Below are positions 53,860-64,000 of a stretch of 64,000 nucleotides of DNA, one piece after another. A model generated the notes under the pieces. That model was not told the DNA's origin and searched no databases. It saw only the letters and a program-made list of their open reading frames with translations. Origin of the DNA: Gautieria morchelliformis (taxonomy: Eukaryota; Basidiomycota; Agaricomycetes; Gomphales; Gomphaceae); assembly GCA_015179125.1 (NCBI GenBank), contig WHVA01000156.1, positions 62,001-126,000 on the forward strand. Reading direction: 5' to 3'. How positions within the stretch are numbered: position 1 is the first letter of the stretch; the number at the start of each line of letters is the position of its first letter. A program made the translations under genes and the position numbers.

Positions 53860-54607
53860 GATTTCCTCCGTGATCAGCGTCGGTCCATGTCTGGAACGAT
53901 TTGATTGATGGATTGGGTGCGTAGGTGAGTGCTAGATCGATTGTCCCTTTCAGGTAGCGTAGGAGGTGTTTCACCACTGTCCAATGCACCGGACCAGGAT
54001 TTGAGTTGAATCGTGCGAGGCATCCGACGGTGTAGGCAATGTCAGGACGAGTCGCGATGGCTAAATAATTCAGCGCTCCGACTGCATTTAGGTAGGGCAC
54101 ATCCCTCATTTCCTCTATCTCCTCTGGTGTTGATGGTCCCATGGCAGTGCTCAAACTCAGACTTGGGGCCATAGGCGTGAATACAGGTCGACAATCCAAC
54201 ATCTGGACCGATCAAGGAGTTCTTGAATGTACAGCTTTTGTGAGAGTCTTAATGTCCTCTGTGAGCAATTGTATTCTACCTCTACTCCCAGTAATGACGT
54301 TGTCAGGCCCAGATCCTTCAATTTGAAGATTTCACCTAGTTTGTTTTTGACCTGGTCTAGTTCCTGCTTGGAGTTTGATACCAGAGTCAAATCATTGACA
54401 AAAACAGGTATGATGATCTTGGTGGTGTTGCTCAACCAGATGTAGACACTTGGCGCAGATTGGAGACGCTTGAATCCCATACTCTCTAGCGCAGTCCCAA
54501 GCTGTTCGTACCATAACCTTCCACTCTGCTTTAATCCATACAGCCCTCTCTTCAGCTTGCATACCCAGTCTGATCCCCCTTGATGGTAGCCTTCCGGTTG
54601 CTGCATG
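53860..54607 (-). other. Copia-1 reverse transcriptase/RNase H part
   Basis: LKRGLYGLKQSGRLWYEQLG, FVNDLTLVSNSKQELDQVK, ATRPDIAYTVGCLARFNSNP and WTDADHGG are Copia RT and RNase H blocks. The part is cut at 53860 by the Gypsy LTR. Old and broken. Confidence 0.85.
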
Positions 54608-55555
54608 TATATTGTTTTAGGAATAATATATCAGATATATCAGGACAGATATATTTGATGACTCAGGGAGTTGGAACTCTTCGTGCACCCCTGTGCACAG
54701 TATATGCGCGAGCTGACTAAGCTCTGTGGAGCGAGTCGTCACTGATTGATGTAGGTCACGTGACCGAGTCGAGGAAGAAACAGATGAGAACAGAGGAACA
54801 AGAGGTCCGAAGCTTTCGCTTTTGGAACAGTATAGTGTAGCCAGTTATAGTAGACTCTCAACAAAGAATTAGAGAAATCTATCAAGAAATAAGCTCTGTA
54901 GCTATCAAACAAGTCTACAGTTACTTCAGGAGGTGAAACAGCAATTCTGGATTGTTCTGGACAATATTCTGGATGTTTTGTTCGTACATTTATGGTAGCT
55001 ACTTATACTAAAATAGTAGTGAGTACCAGTGTTCAAGATAGTGAGTGAATGGGTCAGGATAATGTGGAAATGCTCCACAGGCTGCATACAGCTGTGGAGC
55101 AGGAACAATGATGGGGATACTTGTCCTACTGACAAGTATCTAAGCTGGGACCTTGGAGCAATGTACAAAGCCCCTTTCAACATGTAATACAACTCGTAAT
55201 CAGTGGAGCTGGTCAGGGGAATAGAATAGAAAAGAAATCATGTGTGTCCTGTGCTGTGTGCCTACAGCAGCCTTGGCAAGGCATTTGCCATCTCTGTACC
55301 TCTCTCCTGAGGTAGCTATTCAGTACGTCCGTAGATAGGACAGTGTACTGTAATTTCCATCGTGTCCGATGTCCCTGTATGGGTCTATTAGTCCCATAGC
55401 AATATTTCTTCTGACCAGGGCCCAGGTGCCTGCTTTCCAGGGCAGGCACTGCTACTGGTGCATGGATTATTTCTCCCAGATGTTAGCTCAGTTAGACGAT
55501 TGTATAGACCTTAGAATACTGTGTGATATAGCTATCCATTTATTCTAACATATTG
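54608..55555 (-). mobile_element. LTR-like insertion in Copia-1, about 950 bp
   Basis: On the minus strand it runs from TGTTAGAATAAATGG to TTCCTAAAACA, interrupting the Copia RT between ...DDATI and YMQQPEGY. The word CAATA lies on both sides, so a 5-bp target duplication is likely, although its overlap with the terminal CA makes the exact border ambiguous. It has no coding part, so it is probably a solo LTR. Confidence 0.6.
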
Positions 55556-56213
55556 TTGCGTCATCGGCGAGTACTCCATTTAGGTAAGCGTTCGATATGT
55601 CTATTGACTCGATATGTGCTCCCTGTAGTGCTCCCTGAGCTAATATTGTGCGCAGGGCTGCCCATCGTGTGGTAGGAGCGAAGACTTCGTCGTAATCGAT
55701 GTTGGGTATATCCCTTCGCTGCCAGGCAGCTCTTGTATTTATCTAGAGAGCCGTCCGAATGGAGCTTGATTTGGAAGACCCACCGAGAGCCAATGGCTTT
55801 CTCTCCAGGAGGTAATTTCACTAATTCCCATGTCCCATTGTCTAGGAGGGCTCGGATCTCTGCGTCCGTCGAGTCCTTCCATATTGGCACGTCGGAGCGT
55901 TGCATTGCTTCAGCGAACATCTTGGGAATGCGGCCATCTTTTATTGTTGCATTCAGTGCTGCTCTGATGATACCCGGTGAGATCGCGTTTGCGTCCATGA
56001 TGTCTGATTCATCATATATGAATTCCAGGGCCTGAATGATTGAAGCGCTGGCTGCTGCACCCCCCTCAGGGCCTGGATCATCATGATCAGGAGGTGGACG
56101 AGGTTGGAGGAATGGGTCATGGAGATGGCGATAATCAATCCGGGCAGTAGTCCTGCTGGACCGGTGGAGGGGTGCGATAGGTGTGGGTGGGGCTGGTGGG
56201 TCAAGGTCAGCTG
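55556..56213 (-). other. Copia-1 integrase-RT linker and RT start
   Basis: IWKDSTDAEIRALLDNGTWE, LVKLPPGEKAIGSRWVFQIK and KSCLAAKGYTQ are the N-terminal Copia RT blocks. Cut at 56213 by the young Copia. Broken; a few breaks. Confidence 0.85.
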
Positions 56214-56711
56214 TGTTGGGTGCATTTATGCTCCTGCACCAAAATCAAGCATAATATATCCAATTTGTTGTGTGGCCTTCCAATTTCTTCTCACATTGTT
56301 CTTGTATTATGCATCCATTTCTCTGGTTATTTTCGAAATTTTCCACTCATTCTTTATTTTTCTATTTCATCTTGTTATTCCTACTTTCACAAGCGGCTGC
56401 ACCCAGCGGAGTCTGAAATGACTTCGACGCGCGAGCTCTTGGGCGCTAAAGGGCCGGGTAGTAGTACATGCGCAGTGGAACACATTTCCCCCTCTCTCAG
56501 TGACCACTAAATTCACTGAGAGAGGCAAGTAAATTAGTCTAGTAGTCTTTGCATTTATTGACCTAGAAATCCTCTGTAGTGAATTGATTTCTAGGTAGTG
56601 TATAATATATTTATAGTGACCACTAAATTCACTGAGAGAGTGAATTGATTTCTAGTCTATTCTTTTGAATAACAAGTCCATACCTACTGCCTATAATTCC
56701 TGTCCTCAACA
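56214..56711 (+). repeat. Copia-2 left LTR
   Basis: TGTTGGGTGC to CCTCAACA. It holds a perfect hairpin CCTCTCTCAGTGA / TCACTGAGAGAGG (about 56491-56526) and a partial repeat of its right half; a TATA-like tataatatatttata lies downstream of it. Confidence 0.95.
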
Positions 56712-56716
56712 GGGTT

Positions 56717-59700
56717 ATGGGCCCCGGAGACACTTCTGAGAAGCTATTGGGTGTTGAGAAGCTTGCTACTGATGGAAGTAATTGGCCATTGTGGCGAGCC
56801 ACTCTCATCAGTTATTTCGAGTCCAAGAATCTACTCAAGCATGTAGAAGGGAGAGTCACTAGACCTCCTGATCCTCCAGTCATGCCCCCAGGCCATATTC
56901 TTACAGAAGCTGAGGAAACTCAGATGGATAAGGCTGAGGAGAAGCTGGAGAGATACCTTGCTAGAGAAGGACAAGCCAAGACCCAAATCATCGTCTCAGT
57001 GTCAGAGTCATTAGCCCTGATGCTACAGAAGCAGAAGACAGCAAAAGAGACTTGGGATGCACTGGTCAATGAAATGACCAAAAAGCCCAAGATGGTCCTC
57101 ACCAGCCTGCAGAGACAACTCCGCAGTATGAGATGTCCTGAGGATGGAGATTTGAGAGATCACTTGGACAAGGCCCAAGACCTATATGCTCGTCTTAATG
57201 AGATGGGAGCTAGAGTTTCTGAAGAAGAATTCATGGACATAATCCTTGCGTCACTTCCACCATCCTATGAGGCAGTCATGAATGCCCTTACAACTTCGCT
57301 TGAAGAATGCGGGATGCCATTGGTCCCTGATAATATTATTAGGGTACTAAAGGCTCAGTATGACAGGAAGAAAACACTCCCGCAAGAAGAGCAGGTGTTT
57401 ATTGGTTCATCTACTAAGAAGGACCAGAAGGGGCAGAAGGCGCATGTATGCACCAACTGCAAAAAGCCTGGACATTCCATCGAAAATTGCTGGGCTAAAG
57501 GAGGTGGTAAAGAAGGTCAAGGACCACGTCAGAAGAAGAAAGCCAAAGGCAAGAAGAAGAAGAAGGGTAAAGCAAAAGCGAATGTTGCCGAAGAAGAGTC
57601 TACTTCTGAGGAAAGTGGTGATGGGCATCTTGCCTTCACCAATTTCGACGAGTGCTCTAATTTCAATTTGAGCACATCCTCAGGGGTTATAGTCATACTC
57701 GACACCGGAACGACATCGCATATGACTCCTCACAAAAATTTATTGAGGAACTACTGTCAATTCTCACAGCCGAGGACTATCCGAGCAGCCAACAAAGGTA
57801 CCTTTGATGCCTTCGGCTCAGGACTGCTCGTATTATCCAATAAGGTTGGAGATAGAACAGTAGAAGTCACGTTGCAAGATACATACTATGCACCCAAAAT
57901 TGCTGCTACCCTCGTCTCGATCGGTCGGTGCGATGATGCTGGCTACGACATTCGACTCGGTGGCCAGAAATGCACAATATCTAATGCTGCTGGAAAAGTA
58001 TTGATGCAAGCACCGAAAGTCAATGGCTTATATCGACTAGACCTCCAGTCACCAAGTGCTCAAGCCCATATGTGTTTATCTGCCATGGAAATTCATCAAA
58101 AGATGGGGCACATCTCGCAGAAGTCCCTACAACATCTATTAAATCATGGCATGATATTGGGCATTGAACTGAGCTCCACAGGCGATAGAATTGTCTGTGA
58201 TGCGTGTATTCAGGCCAAGATTGCGCGCAAACCTCTTCCTCGAGAACCCAGAGACCGAACATCAAAATTCGGTGACAGAATTTATTCTGATGTCTGGGGA
58301 CCTGCAAGACACCTCACGATCGATAAGAAGTCATATTATGTCTCCTTTATCGATGACTACTCAAGAGAATCGGTGATCTATCTCATGGCGAACAAATCAG
58401 AAGCATTCTCAAAGTACAAGCTCTACGAGGCTTTAATGCTTCGACAGAGAAATGTGCACATCAAGGCACTTGTTTCTGATCGAGGGGGCGAGTATATGAG
58501 CTCTGAATTCGAACAGCATCTAGCCAAACAAGGCACGAAGCATCAGTTGACGGTACACGACACACCAGAGTCCAATGGTGTTGCGGAACGCCTGAATCGA
58601 ACTCTCACTGAGAGAACTCGTGCCATGCTGCTAGAATCAGGCCTTCCTAAGATATTATGGGGCTATGCGATACAGCATGCCAATTATCTTAGGAACAGGA
58701 CGCATACAAGAGCTCTACCAGATAAAACGCCCTACGAGATGATTCACCATGAAAAACCGAATCTCAAAGACATTCACGCGTGGGGAACTGAAATTTACGT
58801 TAAAATCACTCAGGGAGATAAATTGGCAGCTCGTGCCAAGAGAGCTCGGTGGATAGGAATTTCTGCGCAGAGCCATGGTCATTATGTTTATTGGCCTGAC
58901 TCGCACAAAGTTTCTGTCGAGCGGAACGTTGTCTTTGATTCAGAAATGAAGAAGGGAAAGGTCCCAATCATTTCTATTGAAGAATCCAAGCTACCTACGT
59001 CTAAAGAGGAGAAGAAGGCCATTCCGGCATCAGTGCCTGTGCCCGGTCGCTTAGTCAGCGAAGAGGCAAAGATCGAAGAAATTGATGAAAGTGCACCGGA
59101 AGAATATCTTGAAAAGCTGCAACCTATTCAGGGAGTTGATGACAGACCTAGAGAAGCTGAACCGATAAGGAGAAGCGAAAGGATCCGTCAACAACAAGTG
59201 CAGCCGGCCCCATCAGGTCCCGTGACAAGATCTCAAACTCAGAGACAAACTGGCGCACATATGACTACGCTAGCTTACGAGGACGTTGAGGACCATAAAG
59301 AAGTTTTATTCGACCAAGAATTATCCTCCGAGATTGATGGCATCAGTAGCTATGAGTGTGCCATCAGTGCGTTTCTAACCGACGGTCAAAACAATAACAA
59401 GGCGCCGGATTTGAGTCAAATTGAACCTAGCAATGCAGACGAAGCTCTGAATAATCCTATATGGAAGAAATCAATGGACAAAGAGTATGAGGCCCTAATC
59501 GACAAGGGAGTGTGGGAACGAGCCAAACCACCTCCTGGAGCCAATATTGTCGGTAATAAATGGGTCTACCTTTGGAAGCGTAATCCAGAAGGGAAACCAA
59601 TAATGCCTAAATCGAGAATGGTCGCCCAAGGCTTCACACAGAAGTTTGGAGTCGACTATGATGAGACATACTCACCTGTTGCTCGGTTATCCTCCCTACG

Positions 59701-60961
59701 GATCATATGTGCCATTGCTGCTAGGAATGACTGGCCTATTCATCAAATGGACGTGGACTATGCATACCTCAATGCTACGTTGCCCGAACCTATTTACATG
59801 AAGCAGCCGTATGGATATGAGTCAGGAGACAAAGGCGAAGTGCTACTTTTGAAGAAAGCACTCTACGGCCTCAAGCAATCTGGAAGAGAATGGTATAAAC
59901 GTCTAAGTGGTGAATTCCACAAGTTAGGATTCACTACGTCAGCCACAGATGGGGCTGTATTTTATAGACGTGGCGGAAAGGGGCATGTGATCATTGCAAC
60001 AGCTGTGGACGACCTTACCATCACAGCTGAGAATCAATCAGTCCTGGATGAAATCAAACGAGATCTTGCTCAGGTCTTCAGTATGAAAGATCTAGGCGAG
60101 ATTCATTGGCTATTGAATCTCAAAATCGAAAGAGACTGGCAGAAGAAGACCATTGCAATTTCACAACCTGCATATATCGAGAAGATCATCAAAAAATTTA
60201 ATCTCGAAGATGCAAAGACTTATGCTACGCCTCTTGATCCAGCCGTAAAATTATCTAAAGACCAATGTCCTTCTACAGAGAGAGGCAAGAAAGCCATGTC
60301 GAAGTTTCCATACAGGCAAGCTATAGGATCACTGATGTGGGCGGCTGTAGCCACTCGACCTGACATTGCATTTGCGGTGTCATTACTCTCGCAATTCCTT
60401 GAAAATCCAGGTGGCACACACTGGAATGCAGTCAAACGTGTCTTCAAATATTTGAAAGGCACGAAGCATTACAAGCTCACACTTGGAAGAAATCAAGACG
60501 GCTTGATGGGGTATTCAGATGCGGATTGGGGTTCACAGAGTCATAGGCGTTCGTATTCGGCATACTTATTTCAGATTGATGGAGGCACTGTTTCATGGAG
60601 TTGCCAGAAACAGTCGATAGTAGCCCTCTCATCAACTGAAGCCGAATTCGTCGCCCTGACCCATGCGGGCAAAGAGGCTCTTTGGATGCGCCATTTTATT
60701 TCTGAAATATTCCAACCACTGAACAGACCCATCCAAGTTTATTCAGACAATCAATCAGCCATTGCCATCACGTATGGCACCCAACAACACACGAGAACCA
60801 AGCATTTCGACATCCGATTATATTTCCTTCGAGATATACTCAAAAATCAACAAGCCAAGCTCGTTTATTTGCCAACCGAACAAATGTTGGCAGATATCCT
60901 CACTAAAGGACTTCCTAGTCCTAGAGTGAAGATTCTCAACGAGCAAATCGGAATATATTAA
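56717..60961 (+). CDS. Copia-2 gag-pol polyprotein, 1414 residues
   Basis: A single frame starts at the ATG inside the primer-site motif, five bases after the LTR. In order: gag with a UBN2-like part (WPLWRATLISYFESKNLLKH), zinc knuckle CTNCKKPGHSIENC (about 245), a Lys-rich linker, protease DTGTTSHMT (about 328), integrase HHCC (HQKMGHISQKSLQHLLNHG, CDACIQAK; about 459-497), integrase core YSDVWGP, FIDDYS, PESNGVAERLNRTL (about 523-630), RT with NKWVYLWKRNPEGKP, SPVARLSSLRII (about 988) and AVDDLTIT (about 1095), then RNase H GYSDADWGS (about 1265) and STEAEF (about 1306). No stop or frame change is seen. Confidence 0.95.
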   Translation: MGPGDTSEKLLGVEKLATDGSNWPLWRATLISYFESKNLLKHVEGRVTRPPDPPVMPPGHILTEAEETQMDKAEEKLERYLAREGQAKTQIIVSVSESLALMLQKQKTAKETWDALVNEMTKKPKMVLTSLQRQLRSMRCPEDGDLRDHLDKAQDLYARLNEMGARVSEEEFMDIILASLPPSYEAVMNALTTSLEECGMPLVPDNIIRVLKAQYDRKKTLPQEEQVFIGSSTKKDQKGQKAHVCTNCKKPGHSIENCWAKGGGKEGQGPRQKKKAKGKKKKKGKAKANVAEEESTSEESGDGHLAFTNFDECSNFNLSTSSGVIVILDTGTTSHMTPHKNLLRNYCQFSQPRTIRAANKGTFDAFGSGLLVLSNKVGDRTVEVTLQDTYYAPKIAATLVSIGRCDDAGYDIRLGGQKCTISNAAGKVLMQAPKVNGLYRLDLQSPSAQAHMCLSAMEIHQKMGHISQKSLQHLLNHGMILGIELSSTGDRIVCDACIQAKIARKPLPREPRDRTSKFGDRIYSDVWGPARHLTIDKKSYYVSFIDDYSRESVIYLMANKSEAFSKYKLYEALMLRQRNVHIKALVSDRGGEYMSSEFEQHLAKQGTKHQLTVHDTPESNGVAERLNRTLTERTRAMLLESGLPKILWGYAIQHANYLRNRTHTRALPDKTPYEMIHHEKPNLKDIHAWGTEIYVKITQGDKLAARAKRARWIGISAQSHGHYVYWPDSHKVSVERNVVFDSEMKKGKVPIISIEESKLPTSKEEKKAIPASVPVPGRLVSEEAKIEEIDESAPEEYLEKLQPIQGVDDRPREAEPIRRSERIRQQQVQPAPSGPVTRSQTQRQTGAHMTTLAYEDVEDHKEVLFDQELSSEIDGISSYECAISAFLTDGQNNNKAPDLSQIEPSNADEALNNPIWKKSMDKEYEALIDKGVWERAKPPPGANIVGNKWVYLWKRNPEGKPIMPKSRMVAQGFTQKFGVDYDETYSPVARLSSLRIICAIAARNDWPIHQMDVDYAYLNATLPEPIYMKQPYGYESGDKGEVLLLKKALYGLKQSGREWYKRLSGEFHKLGFTTSATDGAVFYRRGGKGHVIIATAVDDLTITAENQSVLDEIKRDLAQVFSMKDLGEIHWLLNLKIERDWQKKTIAISQPAYIEKIIKKFNLEDAKTYATPLDPAVKLSKDQCPSTERGKKAMSKFPYRQAIGSLMWAAVATRPDIAFAVSLLSQFLENPGGTHWNAVKRVFKYLKGTKHYKLTLGRNQDGLMGYSDADWGSQSHRRSYSAYLFQIDGGTVSWSCQKQSIVALSSTEAEFVALTHAGKEALWMRHFISEIFQPLNRPIQVYSDNQSAIAITYGTQQHTRTKHFDIRLYFLRDILKNQQAKLVYLPTEQMLADILTKGLPSPRVKILNEQIGIY

Positions 60962-60974
60962 GCTTGAGGGGGCG

Positions 60975-61472
60975 TGTTGGGTGCATTTATGCTCCTGCAC
61001 CAAAATCAAGCATAATATATCCAATTTGTTGTGTGGCCTTCCAATTTCTTCTCACATTGTTCTTGTATTATGCATCCATTTCTCTGGTTATTTTCGAAAT
61101 TTTCCACTCATTCTTTATTTTTCTATTTCATCTTGTTATTCCTACTTTCACAAGCGGCTGCACCCAGCGGAGTCTGAAATGACTTCGACGCGCGAGCTCT
61201 TGGGCGCTAAAGGGCCGGGTAGTAGTACATGCGCAGTGGAACACATTTCCCCCTCTCTCAGTGACCACTAAATTCACTGAGAGAGGCAAGTAAATTAGTC
61301 TAGTAGTCTTTGCATTTATTGACCTAGAAATCCTCTGTAGTGAATTGATTTCTAGGTAGTGTATAATATATTTATAGTGACCACTAAATTCACTGAGAGA
61401 GTGAATTGATTTCTAGTCTATTCTTTTGAATAACAAGTCCATACCTACTGCCTATAATTCCTGTCCTCAACA
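60975..61472 (+). repeat. Copia-2 right LTR
   Basis: Same 498 bp as the left LTR with no difference noticed. Confidence 0.95.
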
Positions 61473-63600
61473 AGCTGGTGGGTCGGGGTCGGCTGGTGGG
61501 TCAGGGTTGGGAGGAGGGTTGGGAGCAACTGGTGGGTTGGGTTCGGCTGGTGGTCTGGGATTTTCTGGAGGGGCGGCTCCTGGGAGTTCAATGCCTTGGT
61601 CTGGTTGCCCTTCCAGTGGAGCTACGATCTGGTTGGGAAGTATGGTGGATGGTAAGAGTGGTTCAGTAATATTGTTAGCCGTGGTATGACCTGGGAATTC
61701 AGATTCATCAAAGATGACGTCTCGAGATATGATGGTGCATTTTGTGATGGGGTCCAAGCAGCGCCAACCCTTATAACCATCCTCGAAGCCGAGGTAAATG
61801 CATTTGCGAGATCTGGGTTGCAGTCCAGCTCTTTCGTCCTTTTGCACATGGACATAGGCAGTGCAGCCAAAGGTACGCAGCATTCCAAGGTTTGGTTTGT
61901 GGCCAAACCAGGCCTCGTAGGCAGTTTTGTCTATGAGCGCAGAGGTTGGAGTGGCATTGATGATTCGAACCAATAATTTTAGGGCATCTCCCCACCTCGA
62001 CGCTGGTAGATGGGCTTGCTGTAGTAGTGCGATCATTCCTTCCATGAAGGTCCGATTCATCCGTTCTGAGATGCCGTTCTGCTGCGGTGTGCCCTTAGTA
62101 GTATGTTCATGAAGTATACCCCGGTGCTGGAAATGTTGGTCCCACTTATGACCAGTATACTCCCCACCTTTGTCGTCCCTAAAACGCTTCACTCTCGAGT
62201 TTAATTGATTTTCTGCCAGTGCTTCGAAGGCCTGGTAGGCATCAAATGCCTCATCCTTTGTCTTCAGGAGATAAACGGTCCTGTACCTCGTGCAGTCGTC
62301 CGTGAAAGTAATCCAGTATCGGTGTCCTGATGGTGTGCAGACTGGGAGAGGCCCATGGACATCTGAGACAACAAGGTTGAGTGGGCTGGACACGCGGTTG
62401 GTGCTTTTTGGGAAGGGGTTGCGGTGTTGCTTCGCAGCAATACATGGTTCGCAGATATGAGGAACAGTCCCATTTGAGTTTACCTGTATCCCGTCGACCA
62501 TGTTATTTTCTAGGAGCTTCTCCAGCCGCGCCTGTCCAATGTGCACGAGTCTTCTGTGGAGTAATGGTCTGTCTACTATTTGCGAAGAGATGGCGAGTGC
62601 GAGTTCTTGATTTGGGACTGTGTTCCCAGTCAAGAAACCCGTCCTGTTTCGTACGGCGGCACAGAAGCGCAATTTATTGCCTTGGATAAACAATATGTGG
62701 TCCTTCACAATGCAGACGGTGAAACTGTGGTGTGTGGTAAGGTGGAGGACTGTGAGTAAGTTGTTCTGGAGTGCAGGCACGTGTAGAACTTTCAAGAACA
62801 AAATGTCTTGTGTCGGCTTCCCGTCAATCATGGGGGAAAACAATACTTGCCCCCGCCCGGCTGAGTACACTACCTTGTTTGTTGCTAGTCTGATGGGTAC
62901 TCTGTAGTACTCGTAATTCCGCAGCCAATGACGATGAGGAGTCATGTGGCTGGTCGCTCCTGTGTCTGTGTTCCAGCACAGATCGGCGTCTCCATTGATT
63001 GATGATGAAGGCGAAGGTCGTAGGTTCGCATTCCCAGCAAGTTCCTCTGTGATATCGCTTGATGCACTTTTCTTCTGTTTTCGTGGTGCGGATAGCCTTT
63101 CTGCAAGTGGTGCAAAGGATCCTCGTCGCTTCAGGTTTCTGTTTCCTGTAGCGATAGTATTTCCATCCAGATTCTTGCTTTTTAGCCTTTTCCACATTTC
63201 GATGGGATTTTCCATGGTGTTCTCGACGTGGACGTATTGTGTCGGAGTTAGGGATTCGAGTATGGTGCCGGCAGCCTCCTCCCTCTTCAGGATCCATTTT
63301 TCCGCTTCTCTCACGTCCATCGGTCTTTTGAGGTCTTCGATGACTATTCGCCATGCACCTATTTTCATGAGCTTCTCCTGCATTTCAGTTGCCCAGAGAT
63401 CATAATTCATGCCCATGAGTCTGACGCTTTTCGCGCGACCTTCAGCCTTTGATTTGGACATGCTGAGTTCTTTTCCTTCAATTATAGCGCGGGGCCCATA
63501 ACCTGTCACGCGCAGGACTGAGTTTGAAGGGAAAACTGATTATATTACTATCTACTTGGTGAGTACCTAGCATTACGCACCTGAGTTTGAAGGGAACACT
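61473..63600 (-). mobile_element. 5' half of Copia-1: LTR end, gag, protease, integrase
   Basis: The open frame 63509-61467 (680 residues) has gag-like MSKSKAEGRAKSVRLMGMNY and DLWATEMQEKLMKIGAWRIV, then protease DTGATSHMTPHRHWLR, integrase LLHRRLVHIGQARLEKLLEN, SDVHGPLPVCTPSGHRYWIT, GTPQQNGISERMNRTFMEG and a Pro-rich PNPPPNPDPPADPDPPA end, cut at 61473 by Copia-2. The gag part is short, probably damaged. Part of the 5' LTR (63600-63510, ending CCTGCGCGTGACA) and the primer site GGTTATGGGCCCC are visible. Together with 50852-51482 and 53860-56213 it forms one old, broken element. Confidence 0.85.
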
Positions 63601-63601
63601 G

Positions 63602-64000
63602 TGTAAGAACCCGGCCTGTGGCCGGTTACTTACTGGTAGAACCTTCATCCGAGCCCGAGCCTTGTGATATTCATTCCCGAGTACATATGATCCTTATCCG
63701 CGCCTGAGCCCGAGCCCGAGCTGGAGTTCATATCCGACCTTGATCCCATGCCCGTATCCCCTTAGTTACTGATTCTGCTCCATCACGCATCATTCGTATA
63801 TTACCTCACCCTGACCTCGGCCTCCTGACCTCGTCCTGACCTCCACTAATATGTTCGCCCCTGACTTGTACCCTCGCCCGTATATAACCCCCTTGTATGC
63901 ATTCCTACTCCTCAGTCTGAAAATCAACTATCGTACCCCTTCGATCATTAGCTAGTTTCTAAGCCTCGCCTCTTAAACCAAACCTCGCCTCTTATTCGTT
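63602..64000 (+). mobile_element. 5' part of another LTR, cut by the window edge
   Basis: Starts TGTAAGAACCCGGCC, has ccgagcccgag repeats (63650-63720) and a TATA box (TATATAACCC at 63881), and lies directly against the truncated Copia-1 LTR. It looks like the start of a Gypsy or Copia LTR in the plus direction. Confidence 0.55.

Larger units (their letters stand above)
56214..61472 (+). mobile_element. young Copia element (Copia-2), looks whole
   Basis: LTRs 56214-56711 and 60975-61472 are both 498 bp and I saw no difference between them, so insertion was recent. Target duplication AGCTG is on both sides (56209-56213 and 61473-61477), within Copia-1. The primer site GGGTTATGGGCCC follows the left LTR; it fits the anticodon stem-loop of initiator tRNA-Met (half-tRNA primer as in the Drosophila copia). 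The purine tract TTGAGGGGGCG precedes the right LTR. Confidence 0.95.

Overview
The window looks like a transposon-crowded stretch of a basidiomycete (Agaricomycete) nuclear genome. The genes have short introns of about 47 to 70 nt with GTRNGT donors, CTRAY-like branch sites and AG acceptors. There are relics of the TPR/CHAT protein expansions common in Agaricomycetes, a full Helitron, and chromodomain Gypsy and Copia elements. A Rhizoctonia/Ceratobasidium-like host is a guess from style only. I saw no rRNA, tRNA or CRISPR array.

Layout. 0-6 kb: an LTR end set into a TPR gene relic, a phosphoesterase relic, a decayed kinesin-3 fragment with its introns still visible, and a CHAT-like scrap. 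6.3-10.5 kb: a MITE, a LINE ORF1 relic and a broken DDE transposon. 10.57-19.3 kb: two Helitrons head to tail on the minus strand. The first is a full-length autonomous copy with a 1636-residue Rep-helicase; the second is non-autonomous and filled by a minisatellite. 19.3-31.6 kb: repeats only. These include a 1-kb family with an inverted pair, a TIR element inserted in one copy, a second inverted LTR copy, MITEs, a fold-back element and a second copy of the phosphoesterase relic.

32.1-41.2 kb is the only island of intact host genes. It holds a small unknown protein, a PPR protein, a seven-exon WD-repeat plus inositol-polyphosphate 5-phosphatase, and, divergently, a membrane-anchored family 8 glycosyltransferase. 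No shared pathway is evident beyond membrane/Golgi signalling and glycosylation for the last two.

41.2-64 kb: a hAT transposase end, then a nested retroelement block. An old minus-strand Copia is broken by a young Copia with identical LTRs (TSD AGCTG), by an LTR-like insertion and by a Gypsy insertion (TSD AAATC). The two Gypsy LTRs that carry the matching AAATC now point in opposite directions, so an inversion or LTR-LTR recombination has reshaped the block. The Gypsy carries an extra antisense ORF with a Zn2Cys6-like cysteine pattern between pol and the 3' LTR. This is the most unusual coding feature of the window.
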